From positions 2,170,001 to 2,234,000 of the forward strand of contig NZ_CP159831.1 in assembly GCF_047730075.1 (NCBI RefSeq): 64,000 nt of DNA. The letters run 5' to 3'. This stretch comes from Njordibacter sp905182035 (GTDB lineage: Bacteria > Pseudomonadota > Gammaproteobacteria > Pseudomonadales > Balneatricaceae). Positions 44,446 through 53,915 of this stretch are shown here, piece after piece. Within the stretch, counting starts at the first letter, position 1; each line of letters begins with the position of its first letter. A program made the position numbers and the translations under genes. The notes beneath the pieces are model-generated. The model was not told where the DNA came from. It did not search any database and saw nothing but the letters and a program-made list of their open reading frames with translations.

Positions 44446-44982
44446 ATGATCGACACAACCTCAAAATTAGGCCTATTAGGCAGGCTCAGTATATTATGCT
44501 TGAGCCTTGTTATGGCTAGCTGCGGCTTTCATTTGCAAGGCCAAAGCCAAAAGTCTTTTCCAGCCCAACTAAATCTCTATGTAGATGACCCTTTATTAGC
44601 CTCTGTGGTTATGAGCGACCTGGTTCAACATCAAGTTTCTTTAGATGTCTTAGAGTCTGTAGTGGACGCTGATGCCACAGCACCCACACTGCAACTAACA
44701 CGCACACTAAAACACAAAGCCGAACTCATTTTAGATAGTGATGGTGATGCCTTAATCTGGCGCTACACTTTAAGCAGCCAGTACCTGTTTCTCCCAAAGG
44801 ATGTAGAATTAGAGGCAAAAACAAACCTCACTGCACAGGCTTCACTGCCTATTTCTGTGAGCACCGACGTTGATTTAAGCGGCACTAACGCCACCATTAA
44901 CGAACGTATTGAAGCCGATAGTTGGGCCATACTGTACCAACAACTTGGTAGTCGTATCACCCGTCAGCTTAGTTTCGAATAA
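44446..44982 (+). CDS. lptE: LPS-assembly lipoprotein LptE
   Basis: LptE is the outer-membrane lipoprotein that plugs LptD for lipopolysaccharide insertion. The 178-residue protein has a lipoprotein signal with lipobox VMASC-G, followed by FHLQGQSQKSFPAQLNLYVDD, and the C-terminal INERIEADSWAILYQQLGSRITRQLS. It follows leuS by 44 bases and precedes holA by 5, the standard order. Confidence 0.92.
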   Translation: MIDTTSKLGLLGRLSILCLSLVMASCGFHLQGQSQKSFPAQLNLYVDDPLLASVVMSDLVQHQVSLDVLESVVDADATAPTLQLTRTLKHKAELILDSDGDALIWRYTLSSQYLFLPKDVELEAKTNLTAQASLPISVSTDVDLSGTNATINERIEADSWAILYQQLGSRITRQLSFE

Positions 44983-44987
44983 CGCCC

Positions 44988-45992
44988 ATGCGCATCAAAC
45001 CAGACCAGCTGCAAAAGCACTTAACTAAAGGCTTAGCCGGCAGTTATATGGTGCATGGTGATGAACCTTTATTACAGCAAGAAATATGTGATGCCATACG
45101 CAACAAAGCCCGCCAAGAAGGTTTTGTAGAACGTGATTTATTCCACGTAGAAGGGCGCTTTGATTGGCAGCAAATCACTGCTTCAGATCAAGCTATGTCG
45201 CTTTTTTCTAGCCGTAAAATAATTGAAATTAGAATGCCCAGTGGTAAACCCGGTAAGGAAGGTGCCACTGCCTTAAGCCAACTTATGGCCCAGCCTAACC
45301 CCGACAACTTGGTGTTAATTAGCAGCGGCAAAATTGATTCAAAAAGCCAAAGTGCTAAATGGTTTAAAGCCCTTGACACAGTTGGGGTGTGTATTGCAAT
45401 TTTTCCGTTAGAATCCCAACACATGGGTCGCTGGATTAATAATAGAGCCCAATCACTAGCGCTAAAAATCACCCCAGAGGCTTGCCAATTACTGATTCAA
45501 AGAACTGAAGGCAACCTACTTGCCACCTCTCAGGAACTGGAGAAGTTCACCCTTAATGGTGCCGATTTTGAAATCACTGCAGAACATATTGATGCTGATG
45601 TAGGAGGCTTTGCACGCTATAGTAACTATCAACTGGTGGATACCGCCCTTACGGGCCAAGCTAGCCACAGCCTCACTATGCTCTATGGCTTAAAGGAAGA
45701 AGGCACCAATGCTATGGAAATTCTGTGGGTACTGAGTCGAGAAATTAGGCTGCTAATCAATGTCATTAATCACCCTCAAGGGGTTGAGGCGGGACTTAAG
45801 CAGGAGCGGGTATGGGAAAAACGCAAAGACTATCTTCGCACTGCAGCACAACAACATAATAGCCGCAGTGCGCAAGATATGTTGCGCCAATGCGAAGCCA
45901 TTGATCAGTGTGTAAAAGGCGTGAGTAAAGCCAATGCCTGGGACTTACTGGGCGGCTTAATCATGCAACTCGCTGGTAAACCTATCCACTAA
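44988..45992 (+). CDS. holA: DNA polymerase III delta subunit
   Basis: HolA is the clamp-loader wrench that opens the beta sliding clamp. The 334 residues begin MRIKPDQLQKHLTKGLAGSYMVHGDEPLLQQEICDAIRNKARQEGF, and contain MSLFSSRKIIEIRMPSGKPGKEGATAL and the C-terminal WVLSREIRLLINV. It ends 3 bases from the convergent dadA gene; in Pseudomonas-type genomes lipA would be near here. Confidence 0.94.
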   Translation: MRIKPDQLQKHLTKGLAGSYMVHGDEPLLQQEICDAIRNKARQEGFVERDLFHVEGRFDWQQITASDQAMSLFSSRKIIEIRMPSGKPGKEGATALSQLMAQPNPDNLVLISSGKIDSKSQSAKWFKALDTVGVCIAIFPLESQHMGRWINNRAQSLALKITPEACQLLIQRTEGNLLATSQELEKFTLNGADFEITAEHIDADVGGFARYSNYQLVDTALTGQASHSLTMLYGLKEEGTNAMEILWVLSREIRLLINVINHPQGVEAGLKQERVWEKRKDYLRTAAQQHNSRSAQDMLRQCEAIDQCVKGVSKANAWDLLGGLIMQLAGKPIH

Positions 45993-45995
45993 CTA

Positions 45996-47243
45996 TCAAC
46001 AAAAGCGACCAATACTATAGGCCGTTAAATCTGTAGCTTTTTCTGGTTCTAGCAGTACTTCCGCTAACATTTGCCCACTGGACGCCGCCTGAGTCATGCC
46101 TAAATGGGCATGACCAAACGCATAAGCCAATCCCTGCCACTTTACTGAAGGCCCTAATACGGGCAACGAGTCTGGCGTAGATGGCCGATGCCCCATCCAC
46201 TGTTGACCATTTTCAGTGTTCAACTCAGGTAAGTAGCGTTTGGCTAAACCTAATAAATTATCACTGCGTTTGTAGTTGGGCGCAGCTGCTAAGCCAGCAA
46301 ATTCCGAGGCCCCACCTACCCGTACACCAACAGACAAAGGAGATACCGCAAACATTTCTTCGGCAAACAAAAGTTCATGACTTAGTGCTATATTCGGGTA
46401 AGGCAAGGTGGTGTTATAGCCCCGTTCAGATTCCAGCAAACAGGGTTCGCCTGCTTGTTTAGCTAATTGCTTAGACCAAGCGCCAGCAGCGACTACAGTT
46501 ATGTCTGCCAAATACTCTCCCGTAGGCGTTGTAACTCCCACAATTCGCTTATCTTGCATTACTAAGGCATCTACATTAGCCGCAACCAAAGCCACACCCT
46601 GGTTTACTAGCCACTCCCTCAAGCTGCCAACAAGGGCCTTTGGATCATCAATAATGCGCCATTGGGGCTGCAATACACCAAACGTCTTTGCCTTCCCTAT
46701 AGCAGGCTCCATGGCCCGTAATTCGCTCTCACCCAAAAGCTCATAATCTTGCCCATACTGCTTGCGAATATCCCACTCCTGAGCACTTAATTTAAAACTT
46801 TTGTAATCATCGTAGACTCTAATACACCCCTTATCACGCACTTTATCTGCATAGCCGATGGTTTGTAACATGGGGTCATAATCTGCACTTACTCTGCCAT
46901 TAATGGCCTGCAGGGCTTTAGCAATGTGCGCTACGTTTTTTTTACGGCTATGGCCAAGATATGCCAGTAACCAAGGCATAAGTTGCGGAATGTGCGCTGG
47001 TCGTATGGACAAGGGGCCCATTGGGTTGAGTAGCCATTTAGGAATAGACCAAATTTGGCCGGGCAAACTGTGGGGTACACATTCACTGATAGCTAATGCA
47101 CCGGCATTGCCATAGGAGGTTTTATCTCCCACTGGATCGCGGTCGACAATAGTGACTTTAACCCCTCTAAGGTGGAGGGCATAAGCACAGCTCAGGCCCA
47201 CCATTCCAGCCCCTACAACAACAGCATTTTGAGGTTGTTGCAC
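45996..47243 (-). CDS. dadA: D-amino-acid dehydrogenase (DadA-like)
   Basis: DadA is an FAD enzyme that oxidises D-amino acids to 2-oxo acids and feeds electrons to the respiratory chain. The 415-residue protein has the dinucleotide motif NAVVVGAGMVGLSCAYALHLRGVKVTIVD at the N-terminus, TSYGNAGALA, and the C-terminal GHRPSTPDSLPVLGPS...GHAHLGMTQA typical of the DAO/DadA family. It follows the saccharopine-dehydrogenase-like gene by 2 bases. Related members act on proline, hydroxyproline or D-lysine, so the name is at family level. Confidence 0.85.
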   Translation of the reverse strand: MQQPQNAVVVGAGMVGLSCAYALHLRGVKVTIVDRDPVGDKTSYGNAGALAISECVPHSLPGQIWSIPKWLLNPMGPLSIRPAHIPQLMPWLLAYLGHSRKKNVAHIAKALQAINGRVSADYDPMLQTIGYADKVRDKGCIRVYDDYKSFKLSAQEWDIRKQYGQDYELLGESELRAMEPAIGKAKTFGVLQPQWRIIDDPKALVGSLREWLVNQGVALVAANVDALVMQDKRIVGVTTPTGEYLADITVVAAGAWSKQLAKQAGEPCLLESERGYNTTLPYPNIALSHELLFAEEMFAVSPLSVGVRVGGASEFAGLAAAPNYKRSDNLLGLAKRYLPELNTENGQQWMGHRPSTPDSLPVLGPSVKWQGLAYAFGHAHLGMTQAASSGQMLAEVLLEPEKATDLTAYSIGRFC

Positions 47244-47245
47244 GG

Positions 47246-48409
47246 TTAATCTAGTTGATTAAGGTGTTTAATGGGTTCATGGTAATCGTTTAAATACCCC
47301 AACCAATCTGACACTAATGCAATATCATTGGGTGCTGCACTAACACCCGCACCGATACGCTCTTCTAAAACGGCTTCAACCGCCAAACTAACAGTGGTTG
47401 ATACTAAGCGCGCCATGGCACTGCCTTTGTCATTACCGAAGGCATCTATGGAATAGCTTTCGCGCCAGATACACTGATTAGTATCTGGATTTTTAGCCAA
47501 AAGCTCTACATACAGCACTACGCGGTCTTGCTCACCCTCTTTAAAAGCATGCTGCTGCCAAAGCTCATCAGACTTAGCAGCAAGGTCAGCATCCCCATCA
47601 GCACCTTCAGCAGATTCCACTAAACTGAAAATATCTTGCCACGCATGTGCCCAGCCTTGTAGCCGCAACGAACCGCGAATAAATGTGTCCACAGGCCACT
47701 GAGGGTCAAACTGGTATTGGGACATAAAAGGCAATGAGTCGCGATTAGGAATGGCTTCAAAGGTTGCACTGTAGTCCTTAGACAGCGGCATAGTGTAATC
47801 ACGCACGGCAAGCCAAGGCTTGCTATTGGTTTTAACTTCACCGTCTTCCCGCCATTTTGCAGTAGATCGTAGAGCAGTAAGAACACCTAAAGGAGACCAA
47901 GAAAACTTGTACTTAAAATCATTCTCTTCAGCGGGTAAACCACCACAAAAAGACCTAAACTCCAGGCGATTACTTTCTGTATAAGCCGCAGATCCACGGT
48001 ATTCATTTAATAATGCATAGGCCAAAAGATGGTCAATACCAGGGTCTAAACCTACCTCATTTACCAAACATAAACCTTTTGCTTTGGCTTGTTGGTTCAA
48101 GGCTTCCATGGCCGGGGTTAAATAGCTGCTAGACACAAAATGAGCATTACTATCTAAGGCTAACTGGGCAGCCTGCAGGTGAAATGACCCAGGCAACATA
48201 GACACTAGAATATCGCCGTTGCTTACATTGTTGGCTAGTTGTTGCCAGTCTAAGGTGCGCGCCTGACATTGACCTTCTAAATTATGGATAACGGCTTCGG
48301 CTTTGCTCAGTGTGCGGTTCCACAACCATAATTCTGCACCATTACCGATGAGTCGTTTGATACCTGGCGCGCTAGAAAGTCCAGCACCTAACCAATGAAT
48401 GATCGCCAT
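47246..48409 (-). CDS. Saccharopine dehydrogenase-like oxidoreductase
   Basis: A 387-residue NAD(P)-binding enzyme of the saccharopine dehydrogenase/reductase family. It opens with a Rossmann fold (IIHWLGAGLSSAPGIKRLIGNGAELWLWNRT), then DILVSMLPGSFHLQAAQLALDSNAHFVSSSYLTPAM and LVNEVGLDPGIDHLLAYAL, which match the catalytic domain. Family members act in lysine metabolism. It is co-transcribed with dadA. The substrate is not known; allysine-type compounds would link it to the kinase-phospholyase block, an inference only. Confidence 0.85.
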   Translation of the reverse strand: MAIIHWLGAGLSSAPGIKRLIGNGAELWLWNRTLSKAEAVIHNLEGQCQARTLDWQQLANNVSNGDILVSMLPGSFHLQAAQLALDSNAHFVSSSYLTPAMEALNQQAKAKGLCLVNEVGLDPGIDHLLAYALLNEYRGSAAYTESNRLEFRSFCGGLPAEENDFKYKFSWSPLGVLTALRSTAKWREDGEVKTNSKPWLAVRDYTMPLSKDYSATFEAIPNRDSLPFMSQYQFDPQWPVDTFIRGSLRLQGWAHAWQDIFSLVESAEGADGDADLAAKSDELWQQHAFKEGEQDRVVLYVELLAKNPDTNQCIWRESYSIDAFGNDKGSAMARLVSTTVSLAVEAVLEERIGAGVSAAPNDIALVSDWLGYLNDYHEPIKHLNQLD

Positions 48410-48478
48410 AATTTGCCCTTATATTATTTTATTATTTGTTGTATTACGCGGTATAAAATAGAGTTTTATCGTTAGCGC

Positions 48479-49435
48479 TCAACTTATCACTTCGCCTTTG
48501 GCTTGTAAATCTGCATGGTAAGAAGACCTAACTAAGGGCCCACTGGCTACATGTTTAAAGCCCATTGCCCTCGCTGCGGCACCTAGTTCATCAAATTCTG
48601 CCGGCGGTACAAAACGATCCACTGGCAAGTGGCTTAAACTAGGTTGCAAGTATTGTCCAAGGGTGAGCATATCTACATCGTGGTCTCGTAAATCTTGCAA
48701 CACTTGTAATACTTCTTCGTTGGTCTCACCCAAACCCAACATTAAGCCTGATTTAGTTAACACATCAGGACACCGCTGTTTGTATTTCTGCAGCAAATCC
48801 AAAGACCATTGATAGTCAGAGCCTGGACGGATTTTTTTGTACAAGCGGGGAATAGATTCTAAGTTATGATTAAACACATGAGGAGGCGTTGCCGCTAGAA
48901 TATCTAAGGCAATGTCCATACGCCCACGAAAATCTGGCACTAGCACTTCAACCTGAGTCCCTGGTGTACGCTCATTAATAGCGCCAATACAATCAGCAAA
49001 ATGCTGCGCACCACCATCTCTTAAATCGTCACGATCAACCGAGGTCACCACAACGTACTTAAGCGCCATATCAGCTACAGCTGTGGCTAATTCTCGAGGT
49101 TCGTCTACGGACAAAGGATTCGGCCGGCCATGGGCCACATCACAAAATGGGCACCTACGTGTGCATATTTCGCCCATTATCATAAAGGTAGCAGTACCAT
49201 TACTAAAACATTCCCCTAAATTTGGGCAATTAGCCTCTTCACATACGGAAGCCAGCTTATGCTCTCTAAGTTTAGACTTAATACGGTTGATCGCAGGCGA
49301 ACTCATCACCTTAATACGCAACCAATCCGGTTTGCGAGGCATTTTCTCAGTGGGAATCACTTTAATTGGGATACGGGCTACCTTATCGGCACCACGAAGT
49401 TTAACGCCTGCTTCAGCTTTGTATGATGTCGCCAT
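48479..49435 (-). CDS. lipA: Lipoyl synthase
   Basis: LipA inserts two sulfurs into octanoyl groups on lipoyl domains, using radical SAM chemistry. The 318-residue protein has the auxiliary cluster motif CEEANCPNLGEC and the radical SAM motif CTRRCPFC, plus the C-terminal SSYHAD. It follows lipB by 26 bases in the order dacA-ybeD-lipB-lipA. Confidence 0.97.
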   Translation of the reverse strand: MATSYKAEAGVKLRGADKVARIPIKVIPTEKMPRKPDWLRIKVMSSPAINRIKSKLREHKLASVCEEANCPNLGECFSNGTATFMIMGEICTRRCPFCDVAHGRPNPLSVDEPRELATAVADMALKYVVVTSVDRDDLRDGGAQHFADCIGAINERTPGTQVEVLVPDFRGRMDIALDILAATPPHVFNHNLESIPRLYKKIRPGSDYQWSLDLLQKYKQRCPDVLTKSGLMLGLGETNEEVLQVLQDLRDHDVDMLTLGQYLQPSLSHLPVDRFVPPAEFDELGAAARAMGFKHVASGPLVRSSYHADLQAKGEVIS

Positions 49436-49461
49436 GATAACTTATCGCTCGTCGGTTATAT

Positions 49462-50151
49462 TCAATGATGTTCAACCCAAGCTTGTTGAGTTTTATTAAC
49501 GTGTTGGTACTGCAATTGTTTTACTAAATGTTGGCACATATTAAGGGCCACTTTATCGAACTCAATGGGGTTGGTGAAATCGATCATTTGCACCATATCT
49601 AAACCGGGGTAGCCGCATGGGTTAATGCGTTCAAAAGGGCTAAGATCCATGTCTACGTTCAGGGCTAGGCCATGAAAACTGCACCCTTTACGGACCCGCA
49701 GGCCCAAAGAGGCTATTTTACTGCCTTGCACGAACACACCCGGGGCTTTAGTGTCTGCATTGGCGGCGATACCATAGTTGCGTAAGCAGTCGATGAGGGC
49801 TTTCTCCATATGCGCAACCAGCACCCTAACACCTATACTTAAGCGTTTTAAATCTAGCATTAGATACATCATCAACTGCCCCGGACCATGGTATGTCACT
49901 TGACCACCGCGATCCGATTGCACTAAAGGAATAGTGCCTTGGTCCAGCATATGTTCTGCTTTACCAGCCTGGCCCTGGGTGAATACGGGGAGGTGTTGCA
50001 ACACCCATATTTCATCCAAGGTAGTTGCATCTCGCTGGTTGGTAAAATCTTGCATCGCTTGCCAGCTTAGTTCGTAGGCTTGGGGGCCTAACAGTCTTAT
50101 TAACACGCCTTCATTCGCGACTGAGCTAGAGGACAAGTTTGACCTTTCCAC
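49462..50151 (-). CDS. lipB: Octanoyl-ACP:protein octanoyltransferase
   Basis: LipB moves octanoyl groups from acyl carrier protein to lipoyl domains before LipA acts. Motifs are QSDRGGQVTYHGPGQLMMYLMLDL, and the catalytic lysine and cysteine in GSKIASLGLRVRKGCSFHGLALNV and ERINPCGYPGL. The listed start overlaps ybeD by 26 bases; a later start within the first 18 residues is possible. Confidence 0.95.
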   Translation of the reverse strand: MERSNLSSSSVANEGVLIRLLGPQAYELSWQAMQDFTNQRDATTLDEIWVLQHLPVFTQGQAGKAEHMLDQGTIPLVQSDRGGQVTYHGPGQLMMYLMLDLKRLSIGVRVLVAHMEKALIDCLRNYGIAANADTKAPGVFVQGSKIASLGLRVRKGCSFHGLALNVDMDLSPFERINPCGYPGLDMVQMIDFTNPIEFDKVALNMCQHLVKQLQYQHVNKTQQAWVEHH

Positions 50152-50404
50152 TGGCCATTAGTGTTTGGTGTATCTGTTGCAAGTGGTCTGCACTTTGGGC
50201 GGTTACCGCAACACGTATGGACTGAAACGTGCCATTGCGGCTATCAACCACCTGTACTTTTTTGGGGTCTAGATCTGGTGCTAACTGCTGCACACACTGA
50301 ACAACCCATGCGTGATAATCGGCCGTTTTACGACCGACAATTTTCATACTATAGTTAGCACAGGGGAATTCAATTTTAGGGGCTTCAGGCTTAACTTTCA
50401 TCAT
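50126..50404 (-). CDS. ybeD: YbeD/DUF493 family small protein
   Basis: A 92-residue ACT-like fold protein: IEFPCANYSMKIVGRKTADYHAWVVQCVQQLAPDLDPKKVQVVDSRNGTFQSIRVAVTAQSADHLQQIHQTLMASGKVKLVL. It lies between dacA and lipB as in Pseudomonas and E. coli. The role is not established; it may regulate the lipoylation or cell-wall enzymes. It overlaps dacA by 4 bases and lipB by 26. Confidence 0.93.
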   Translation of the reverse strand: MMKVKPEAPKIEFPCANYSMKIVGRKTADYHAWVVQCVQQLAPDLDPKKVQVVDSRNGTFQSIRVAVTAQSADHLQQIHQTLMASGKVKLVL

Positions 50405-51627
50405 TCCCCACTTGTTATCCGCCTCAGAGTGTCTGCAATGCCTTTGAAAAAGCCACCTTCAAGCATGCCTTTACGGGCCATTAGATCTCGCTCAAGAATG
50501 ACGTCTGTATCTAGGGTAATTACCAGCTTACCTAATACATCACCCGCAGACAATGGTGCTTCAATACCTTTATTAATTTCCATGGTGGCTTTAATGTACT
50601 TGGCCTGGCCACGGGGAATAGTTACGGCTACATCACGTTCAAGTAACAATTCTATATAATCTTTTGCACCACCCCAAATTCGCGCTTTGGCAAGGACTTC
50701 TTGGGCATCGTAAAGAACATGTGTTTCAAAAAACCGCATGCCGTAGGTGATGAGTTTTTGAGATTCTTGAGCTCGAGCTTCGGTGCCTGAAGCACCTAAA
50801 ATAACTGAGATTAATCGCTGGCCATCCTTTTTAGCTGATGCCACTAAACAGTACCCTGCATCTGAGGTATAACCAGTCTTCATGCCATCCACTGTGCTAT
50901 CACGCCACAACAACTTATTACGGTTTGGTTGTCTAATTTTATTAAAGGTAAATTCTTTTTCGGCATACACCAAGTAATTCTCTGGATGGTCAAGAATAAT
51001 AGCCCGTGCCAAAATAGCTAGATCTCTTGCTGTAGTTAAATGACCTTCTGCTGGCCAGCCTGTGGAGTTACTGAAATGAGTTTTAGTCATACCCATACGA
51101 GTTGCGTGTTGATTCATTAAGTCTGCAAAAGCTTCTTCAGTACCGGCTAAATGTTCTGCAACTGCCACACTCGCGTCGTTGCCAGATTGGATAATAATGC
51201 CACGCATTAAGTCTTCCAACTTAACAAATTTACCTTCTTGGATAAACATGCGCGAGCCTTTTGTACGCCATGCCTTTTCACTAATGCGCACCTGATCGTC
51301 TAAGGAAACGTTACCAGCAGCCACCTCATAGGCCAGCATATAGGCTGTCATCATCTTGGTTAAGCTAGCAGGGGGTAACATTTCATCAGCGTTCATTTCA
51401 GCGATGACCTTGCCAGTTACCGCATCAATCAATATATATGCTCTAGCCCCAAGTTGGGGTGGTTGAGGCACTAATGCTTGAGCAGCTTGTGCTGGAATAA
51501 CGAGGCTAACAGTCAGGAACATAGTTGCGGCCGTGACTAGCGCCGCAGCCCTAAGCCCATGCTGTATTGCTTGTCTAACTTTACAGAATAGTAATTTAGC
51601 CGAAGCCACAAAATTTGCCATACTCAA
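50401..51627 (-). CDS. dacA: D-alanyl-D-alanine carboxypeptidase (PBP5/6 type)
   Basis: This penicillin-binding protein removes the terminal D-alanine from peptidoglycan stem peptides and so releases free D-alanine. The 408-residue protein has a signal peptide ending AQAA near residue 49, the SxxK motif at S88-K91 (ASLTKMM), SGN in QSGNDASVAVAEH and KTG in GMKTGYTSDAGYC. The C-terminal domain and amphipathic tail (GGFFKGIADTLRRI) anchor it to the membrane. Released D-alanine could feed the D-amino-acid operon nearby. Confidence 0.95.
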   Translation of the reverse strand: MSMANFVASAKLLFCKVRQAIQHGLRAAALVTAATMFLTVSLVIPAQAAQALVPQPPQLGARAYILIDAVTGKVIAEMNADEMLPPASLTKMMTAYMLAYEVAAGNVSLDDQVRISEKAWRTKGSRMFIQEGKFVKLEDLMRGIIIQSGNDASVAVAEHLAGTEEAFADLMNQHATRMGMTKTHFSNSTGWPAEGHLTTARDLAILARAIILDHPENYLVYAEKEFTFNKIRQPNRNKLLWRDSTVDGMKTGYTSDAGYCLVASAKKDGQRLISVILGASGTEARAQESQKLITYGMRFFETHVLYDAQEVLAKARIWGGAKDYIELLLERDVAVTIPRGQAKYIKATMEINKGIEAPLSAGDVLGKLVITLDTDVILERDLMARKGMLEGGFFKGIADTLRRITSGE

Positions 51628-51725
51628 ACTACCTTAATGTGTTGGCTCAATGAAAACTCAAAATTTCCACTGGCAATTTTTAACGGCCAAGATTATAGCA
51701 TGAGACCAGTGCTTGAGGCAGAAAA

Positions 51726-52712
51726 TTAAGGCTTTATCATAAGCCCTTGACCACGCCCCAACGCCACCAATCGCTGCATTAATACAACTGCGCTGTTGGC
51801 ATCTGTGAGAGGCCCAATTAACACACGAAATAAATCGGGTCGATCACTAGCCTGCTCTACAAATACATTAGAACGCCTAAGCTCTTGCACTAGAGTATTT
51901 CGCAACAACAAAGCGCCACCAATCTTTGACACCGCAGCCACTTGCACGTAATAGTCCGCCACACGTTTATATTGTTGGCGAATTTCATTCTGGGGTGAGA
52001 CCTGCGCTTGAACAACAGGCTTAGCGGTAGACTTAGCTGGTGCCTTAGCCACACTTTGTGATGACGAAAAACTGCTGTAGTTACGCTGCTTGCGAATACT
52101 TTGCTCTAGCGCAGGACTCCATTGACTTGCGTCAATGGCCTCAACCAACACTTCTGCCACACCTGTCTTACGATAATCTAACTTGCTGGCAGCAGCATAA
52201 GACAAGTCAATCACGCGATCGCCATGAAACGGGCCTCGATCGTTAACCCTAACAATCACCGTCTTATTATTGGCCAGATTAGTAATACGAGCGTAAGTTG
52301 GTAAAGGCAAAGATTTATGGGCTGCGCTCATTGCGTACATGTCATAGATCTCACCATTAGAGGTTAAATGACCGTGAAATTTTTGGCCGTACCAAGAGGC
52401 TAAACCACGCTGTTTAAAGCCTAAACTAGACGCCATTACAGAATAAGATTTACCCCACACTTCATATCGACTCTTGTTACCACCACGGCTGTGGGGCTCT
52501 ACTTTAGGAATTGCATCGGGGGCTTTACTCATATCTAGGTGCTGCTTAGGCCCCAAGTCTTGTTTAATAGCATAGCGAGCTTCAGTTTTAGCTTTCGCCG
52601 CCGATACCACCGCCGATTGTGACATACCGCTAGGCTGGCTGCTGGTATTAGAGCAAGCACTAACAGCCAGCACCAGAAAAGCGCTTAAAATGAGTCGAGA
52701 TCTATATTGCAT
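51726..52712 (-). CDS. rlpA: Rare lipoprotein A (septal lytic transglycosylase RlpA)
   Basis: RlpA is an outer-membrane lipoprotein that cuts naked glycan strands at the septum. The 328 residues have a lipobox (VLAVSAC-S), a double-psi barrel domain with QRGLASWYGQKFHGHLTSNGEIYDMYAMSAAHKSLPLPTYARITNL and NDRGPFHGDRVIDLSYAAA, and a C-terminal SPOR domain (YYVQVAAVSKIGGALLLRNTLV...RVLIGPLTDANSA) that binds denuded peptidoglycan. It lies between mltB and dacA in the standard order. Confidence 0.95.
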   Translation of the reverse strand: MQYRSRLILSAFLVLAVSACSNTSSQPSGMSQSAVVSAAKAKTEARYAIKQDLGPKQHLDMSKAPDAIPKVEPHSRGGNKSRYEVWGKSYSVMASSLGFKQRGLASWYGQKFHGHLTSNGEIYDMYAMSAAHKSLPLPTYARITNLANNKTVIVRVNDRGPFHGDRVIDLSYAAASKLDYRKTGVAEVLVEAIDASQWSPALEQSIRKQRNYSSFSSSQSVAKAPAKSTAKPVVQAQVSPQNEIRQQYKRVADYYVQVAAVSKIGGALLLRNTLVQELRRSNVFVEQASDRPDLFRVLIGPLTDANSAVVLMQRLVALGRGQGLMIKP

Positions 52713-52726
52713 ATTGAAAACCTAGT

Positions 52727-53689
52727 TTAGGGTTTGGCAATACCTTGGGCAATTTCCACCACCGCTCGACTATACCAAAGGGAATGATTATAACGTGTTA
52801 TGGCGTAGAAGTTAGCTCCTGCTAGGCGATATTCGCTTTGACCTTCAGTTGAGAAAGCATACAAATTAAACTCCGCAGTGCTATCTACTGATGTGGGTAC
52901 CACTATACCCCTGCCCTGCCATTTAGCTAAAGCCACTCCTTGTCGCTTGACCTTTTTACTCAGCCAAACTGGTTCCACTTGTGTGTCCACCTCCAACAGC
53001 CATGGTGCACCAGCCTCCCAACCGTGACGGGCAAGGTAATTGGCAATACTGGCTATATTATCAGCCTCGCTGTGGAATAAATCGATGCGCGCGTCGCCAT
53101 CGCCATCCACCGCAAAATCACGATAGCTTGTAGGTATAAACTGCCCCATACCCACCGCGCCTGCTGCAGACCCTTTAACCAGTGTGGGATCTAAGCCCTG
53201 CCTATAGCAAAGGCGGAAGAACTCCGCTAATTGACGCTGGTAAAATTTACTTCTGCGGGGATAGTCAAATGATAATGTTGCCAACACACGCAAGGTTAAA
53301 TGCTTTCCCATGTTAGCGCCGTAATTACTCTCTATGCCTGCAATAGCTGCAACAATGGCCGCGTCAACTCCAGTTTCTTGGGCCACCAAATGTAATTGGG
53401 CAGCATGTTTTTTGACAAAGCCTCGGCCTCGTTTAATACGCGATGAGGTCACCAGCCGCTGCTGATAACCACTCCATAATAGCTTGCGTTCCGGAGCGTT
53501 ACGTAACACCGGCACAATACTTGGTTTAGCTGTAGTTTGTGCCAAATACTGCGCCACCTCAGTTTTAGTAAACCCTAAACCACCAGCTTCATCTAGCCAC
53601 TGTGAAACGTCATCTCTGTGGTCAAAACCAGCATCAGCATGTACGCTAAAAAGTCCAACGAGCAGACAACCTAATACTATCTTTTTCAC
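52727..53689 (-). CDS. mltB: Membrane-bound lytic murein transglycosylase B
   Basis: MltB/SltB cuts peptidoglycan glycan strands. I chose the GTG at 53689 (MKKIVLGCLLVGLFSVHADA signal peptide when read as Met, with AAGGAGAAG just upstream) over the ATG at 53770, which gives an unlikely leader and lies in a putative operator array. The catalytic glutamate is in AGIESNYGANMGKHLTLRVLATLSFDYPRRSKFYQRQL, followed by GSAAGAVGMGQFIPTSYRDFAVDGDGDARIDLFHS. No lipobox cysteine is visible at the cleavage site, so it may be the soluble SltB type. Confidence 0.92.
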   Translation of the reverse strand: MKKIVLGCLLVGLFSVHADAGFDHRDDVSQWLDEAGGLGFTKTEVAQYLAQTTAKPSIVPVLRNAPERKLLWSGYQQRLVTSSRIKRGRGFVKKHAAQLHLVAQETGVDAAIVAAIAGIESNYGANMGKHLTLRVLATLSFDYPRRSKFYQRQLAEFFRLCYRQGLDPTLVKGSAAGAVGMGQFIPTSYRDFAVDGDGDARIDLFHSEADNIASIANYLARHGWEAGAPWLLEVDTQVEPVWLSKKVKRQGVALAKWQGRGIVVPTSVDSTAEFNLYAFSTEGQSEYRLAGANFYAITRYNHSLWYSRAVVEIAQGIAKP

Positions 53690-53764
53690 ATCCTTCTCCT
53701 TGGAAATTCCACGTCGCCAGCTTATACCCACATCATGCTGGTTTTGTTTCTTCTCAATAAAAGC

Positions 53765-53823
53765 TATCAATTAAGCCGTTAAATTATCAATAAGCCAATT
53801 ATTGATAGAATATATCTATCAAT
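53765..53823. promoter_or_regulatory. Array of ATTGATA/TATCAAT heptamers, candidate LysR operator
   Basis: TATCAAT occurs at 53765, 53785 and 53817, and its complement ATTGATA at 53801. Two overlapping inverted repeats result: TATCAATAA-N5-TTATTGATA (53785-53807) and ATTGATAG-N7-CTATCAAT (53801-53823), which contains the T-N11-A pattern favoured by LysR proteins. The array lies about 95-150 bases before the first gene of the D-glutamate operon and between it and divergent mltB. Confidence 0.65.
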
Positions 53824-53915
53824 ACTCGAAATAGATTTAATTAGACACTTACCCCCCTTGGCCTGCAAAATACATGTTACTACATATATAGCCATCATTA
53901 ATCGTCGGAAGCCCT

